Below, one piece after another: positions 61,501 through 64,000 of a stretch of 64,000 bases of DNA; the first letter of the stretch is position 1, and each line of letters opens with the position of its first letter. Source of the DNA: Diphasiastrum complanatum (Eukaryota > Streptophyta > Lycopodiopsida > Lycopodiales > Lycopodiaceae). Under the pieces are notes generated by a model. That model searched no databases. It was not told where the DNA came from and was given only the letters and a program-made list of their open reading frames with translations. Both the position numbers and the translations under genes were made by a program. The stretch is taken from positions 51,750,209 to 51,814,208 of the forward strand of contig CM055098.1 in assembly GCA_029204225.1 (NCBI GenBank), in the 5' to 3' direction.

Positions 61501-63186
61501 TGAATCGAGATTCCCAAGATACTATCTGACGCCATTGGCTTATTCAGATCGAATGCCAAAGCGGGAAGACAATCATCCCATTGCGTTGCAACAGATGCCA
61601 ATAGAGTTAGATCTTTTGCGAATAGCGCTGATTGCCTGACTGGCACAATTGGCGAGGGCTGGCCACATAACTCCTAATGGATTCTAGATGCAAGGGTTCA
61701 TAGTTCTATCTAGTAGGCCGTCGTGCTCGCTGGCAAACATCACATGTATGAGTATAATTTTTAGTGTCCTTATGAAGCGTAGGCCACCAACAGCTTGATT
61801 GCAAAAGTTTGCGAACAATAATATCTATAGAGAAGTGTCCTTCGCCTATGCCATCATGTGAAAACATGATTATTTTGGGTATTTAATGTGGTGAAACACA
61901 TCTTTGAAGAATATCATCCATTTCGTGACGATACAATTGTCATGTAATCAATTGATAAGGTTGAGGCTTATGAATCAATTGCCTCTTCTGTACTTTTTTC
62001 AAAGAGTCATTTGATTGTCCTAGGATTAGGTTCTCAACAATATCCGCTGTCCAATCAGGCACTGCTTCTACATAGAATAATGTAGCATCTGGTAATTCAT
62101 CATCCACTTCAATACTAACTGGTGTGGATTCAATTCGTGAAACAAGGCTGACTAGATAATGTTGCTTTCCCTTACGCACCACAATTTGAAAGTCAAATTC
62201 AGTCAATAACAGTAACCATCTTGCAATACGTCCAGTATTGCATGTCTTGTTTACCAAGTAAAGTAACGGCTGGTGATCCGTATAAAATACAAAGTGCATT
62301 TCCATGAGGTAATGTTGAAATTTGCCTATAGAAAAAATCATGGCTAACGCTTCACGTTCTGTTGTGGAATAGTTCTTCTCTGGGTCTGTAAGTTGTCTGC
62401 TTGCAAATCATATTGGATAGTCCTTCGTATATTCACCTGGTTGTGTCAAAACTAATCCAATTGCATATTTCAAGGCATCAGTGTGAACATGAAACTCAAT
62501 CATCCAATCTGGAGAACGCAGTATCGATGCTGAGACTAATGCTTTTTTTAATTTTTCAAAGGCTTCTAATGCCTCTATTGTCCAAATAGGGACAATAGTC
62601 AGTTTGTATATAGGTCTTGCTAAATCCGCAAAGAAGATAATAAAAATTCGGTAATAGTTCGCATGATCCATAAACACATAAACTCCATGAATTGTTGTTG
62701 GCGATGGCAATTCCACAATAACCTTGATTTTGGAATAATCTATGGCAATGCCATGTCTTGATATCACGTGTCCAAGAACAACTCTGTGGAAAACCCATAT
62801 TTGGCACTTTTATGGATTTAAGAAAATTTGATACTTGCGACAACGTTCAAATACTTTCTCCAATCGATCCAAGTGGTCTGAGTCTGTGCTATATGGACTC
62901 CAAGGTCATCCAAGTAAATTTCAAGAAATTTCTGTCGATAATCTTTAAAAGCAAATTACATTACTCTTTGAAACGAGCTTGGTGCATTACAGAGTCCAAA
63001 CGACATTACTTTGTAAGCATAGGTCTCCCATTCTGTTGTAAAGGCTGTTTTGTGACGATCTGTACGTGCAATCTTGACCTGATTGTATCCACAAAAGCCA
63101 TCCAAAAAACTATAAGCTTCCGCTCTAGCAAGGCGGTCCAAAATGCTTTCGGTAAAAGGTAACGGAAAGTGATCCTTTCGCGTCAC
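61500..63186 (-). mobile_element. Ty3/gypsy pol, second copy (shorter)
   Basis: On the minus strand: RT (63186-62956) with AYKVMSFGLCNAPSSFQRVM; RNase H (about 62767-62100) with EFHVHTDALKYAIGLVLTQ and FVFYTDHQPLLYLVNKTCN; the linker KGKQHYLVSLVSRI; and a further piece down to 61.5 kb. Nearly the same sequence as the first copy over its length. Confidence 0.8.
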
Positions 63187-63627
63187 TCTGTGCTCCTCAA
63201 TTGACCAAGAAGATCAGCCAAGTACCATGGGGTACAAATATTTGATCAGATATCATGACAATAGCAGAAGTACTCTAGATCGTGGCTAATTTGTCACTCT
63301 TGTAAATCGTGATTAGTTGTAGATGTTTAATCACTCTAATTTGGAAGTTACATGACGTGACACGAAAAAGGTCGCGAACTATATAGTTCTTGTTTTTGAT
63401 GCATAATATAGCAAGCAAGACAAGAAGTAAAAAATAGACGAAAATACAGAATACATGTCCGCCTGCGTGCAAGACAATTTTGTAGAGGATCTGTAGATCC
63501 AGAAGTCCGCTAGTAAGCGAGACATGATTCGTGAGAGAACTGTATTTCTCTCACGCCAATGCACTACGTGGATCTGTCATGCAGTGCTTGAAAAATCAAA
63601 AGATCAATAGATAATATTGTAGTTGTT
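63187..63627. repeat. 441-bp segment, direct repeat of 58788-59222
   Basis: Second copy of the segment that closes the composite unit; similarity stops at TTGTAGTTGT. Confidence 0.7.
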
Positions 63628-64000
63628 GTACACATATTATTCTGTATGATTGTATGATCTTGAATGAAAATTTGTCTGTTACAATACGTGTATCTGATTC
63701 ACTTGCTTATTCAATTTCGCACATTGGTTTGATATTGTTGAATGCTATATTATTCTGTTAACGTAAATCTACAATGTTTGTCTACACTCTGAAGGATTGT
63801 ATGAATGATATAGCCGGCAGTGACCATCAATCATATCTGAATTCCTGACGAACTCTTTTTTGTTCGCGAATGCTTTCACTTCGTGTTTTGCTTTGTTTTT
63901 CTTTGATTTGCTTTGTGATCGCTTGGCTATAAGCGTAAATCAATTTCAGAGCTCACTTAAGTTTCTTTTTGTTTCGCTTTGTTTTGTCTTGTTTCATTTT
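63628..64000 (+). other. Possible start of another gypsy or copia element
   Basis: TGTCTACACTCTGAAGGATTGTATGAATGATATAGCC-like sequence at about 63778-63815 matches, in inverse orientation, 51165-51205 inside gypsy remnant 1. No larger frame is visible before the window ends. Confidence 0.35.

Overview
This is a repeat-dominated stretch of a large land-plant nuclear genome. The evidence for a plant is a two-exon small heat-shock gene with an organelle transit peptide, an intact WI12/WUN1-family gene, a fragment of an AINTEGUMENTA-LIKE/BABY BOOM transcription-factor gene, and Ty1/copia and Ty3/gypsy elements primed by initiator-Met tRNA. The mix of element types (an unusual RT family, gypsy elements of several lineages, R2-like LINE pieces) and the low gene density fit a fern, other seed-free plant or gymnosperm. 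The sequence alone does not decide which; a fern is my guess.

Layout. 1-12.8 kb: two related copies of an unusual reverse-transcriptase element, each carrying a (TC)~54 tract at the same place near its 3' end. They flank a copia piece (2.7-4.5 kb), a spliced gene with a ParB-like DGNHR motif followed by a permuted beta-class DNA methyltransferase (about 5.3-8.7 kb), and a CACTTA-rich higher-order repeat (9.4-10.5 kb). 12.8-18.2 kb: a promoter-like non-coding block, another (TC)49, a decayed LINE endonuclease, simple degenerate repeats and a gypsy RNase H remnant. 19.2 kb: the intact WI12 gene, with a truncated duplicate of it and its upstream flank at 23 kb. 24.2-25.3 kb: a tandemly duplicated copia 3' end with one LTR.

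25.4-37.4 kb is a head-to-tail Ty3/gypsy chromovirus array: internal region, LTR, shortened internal region, LTR, nearly complete internal region, chimeric LTR. Neither internal copy that has a leader shows a recognisable gag. Both carry a leader with four repeats able to form GTGCT/AGCAC hairpins. A minus-strand non-autonomous LTR element (37.7-41.9 kb) has a different LTR but a matching primer-binding site and leader, so it may be a dependent of the same lineage.

42.5-47 kb is a small island of host genes and relics on the minus strand: an HSP21-like gene with TATA box and heat-shock element, a short-chain dehydrogenase/reductase fragment, and the AINTEGUMENTA-like fragment. 47.5-48.1 kb is a degenerate minisatellite. 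48.3-49.6 kb is an R2-like LINE fragment with a C2HC finger. 49.6-54 kb holds minus-strand gypsy gag/protease relics and a plus-strand gypsy integrase relic. 56.2-63.6 kb is a composite of a plus-strand copia pol and minus-strand gypsy pol, duplicated with a period of about 5.1 kb.

The most unusual content is the spliced ParB-like/DNA methyltransferase gene sandwiched between the two RT-element copies.
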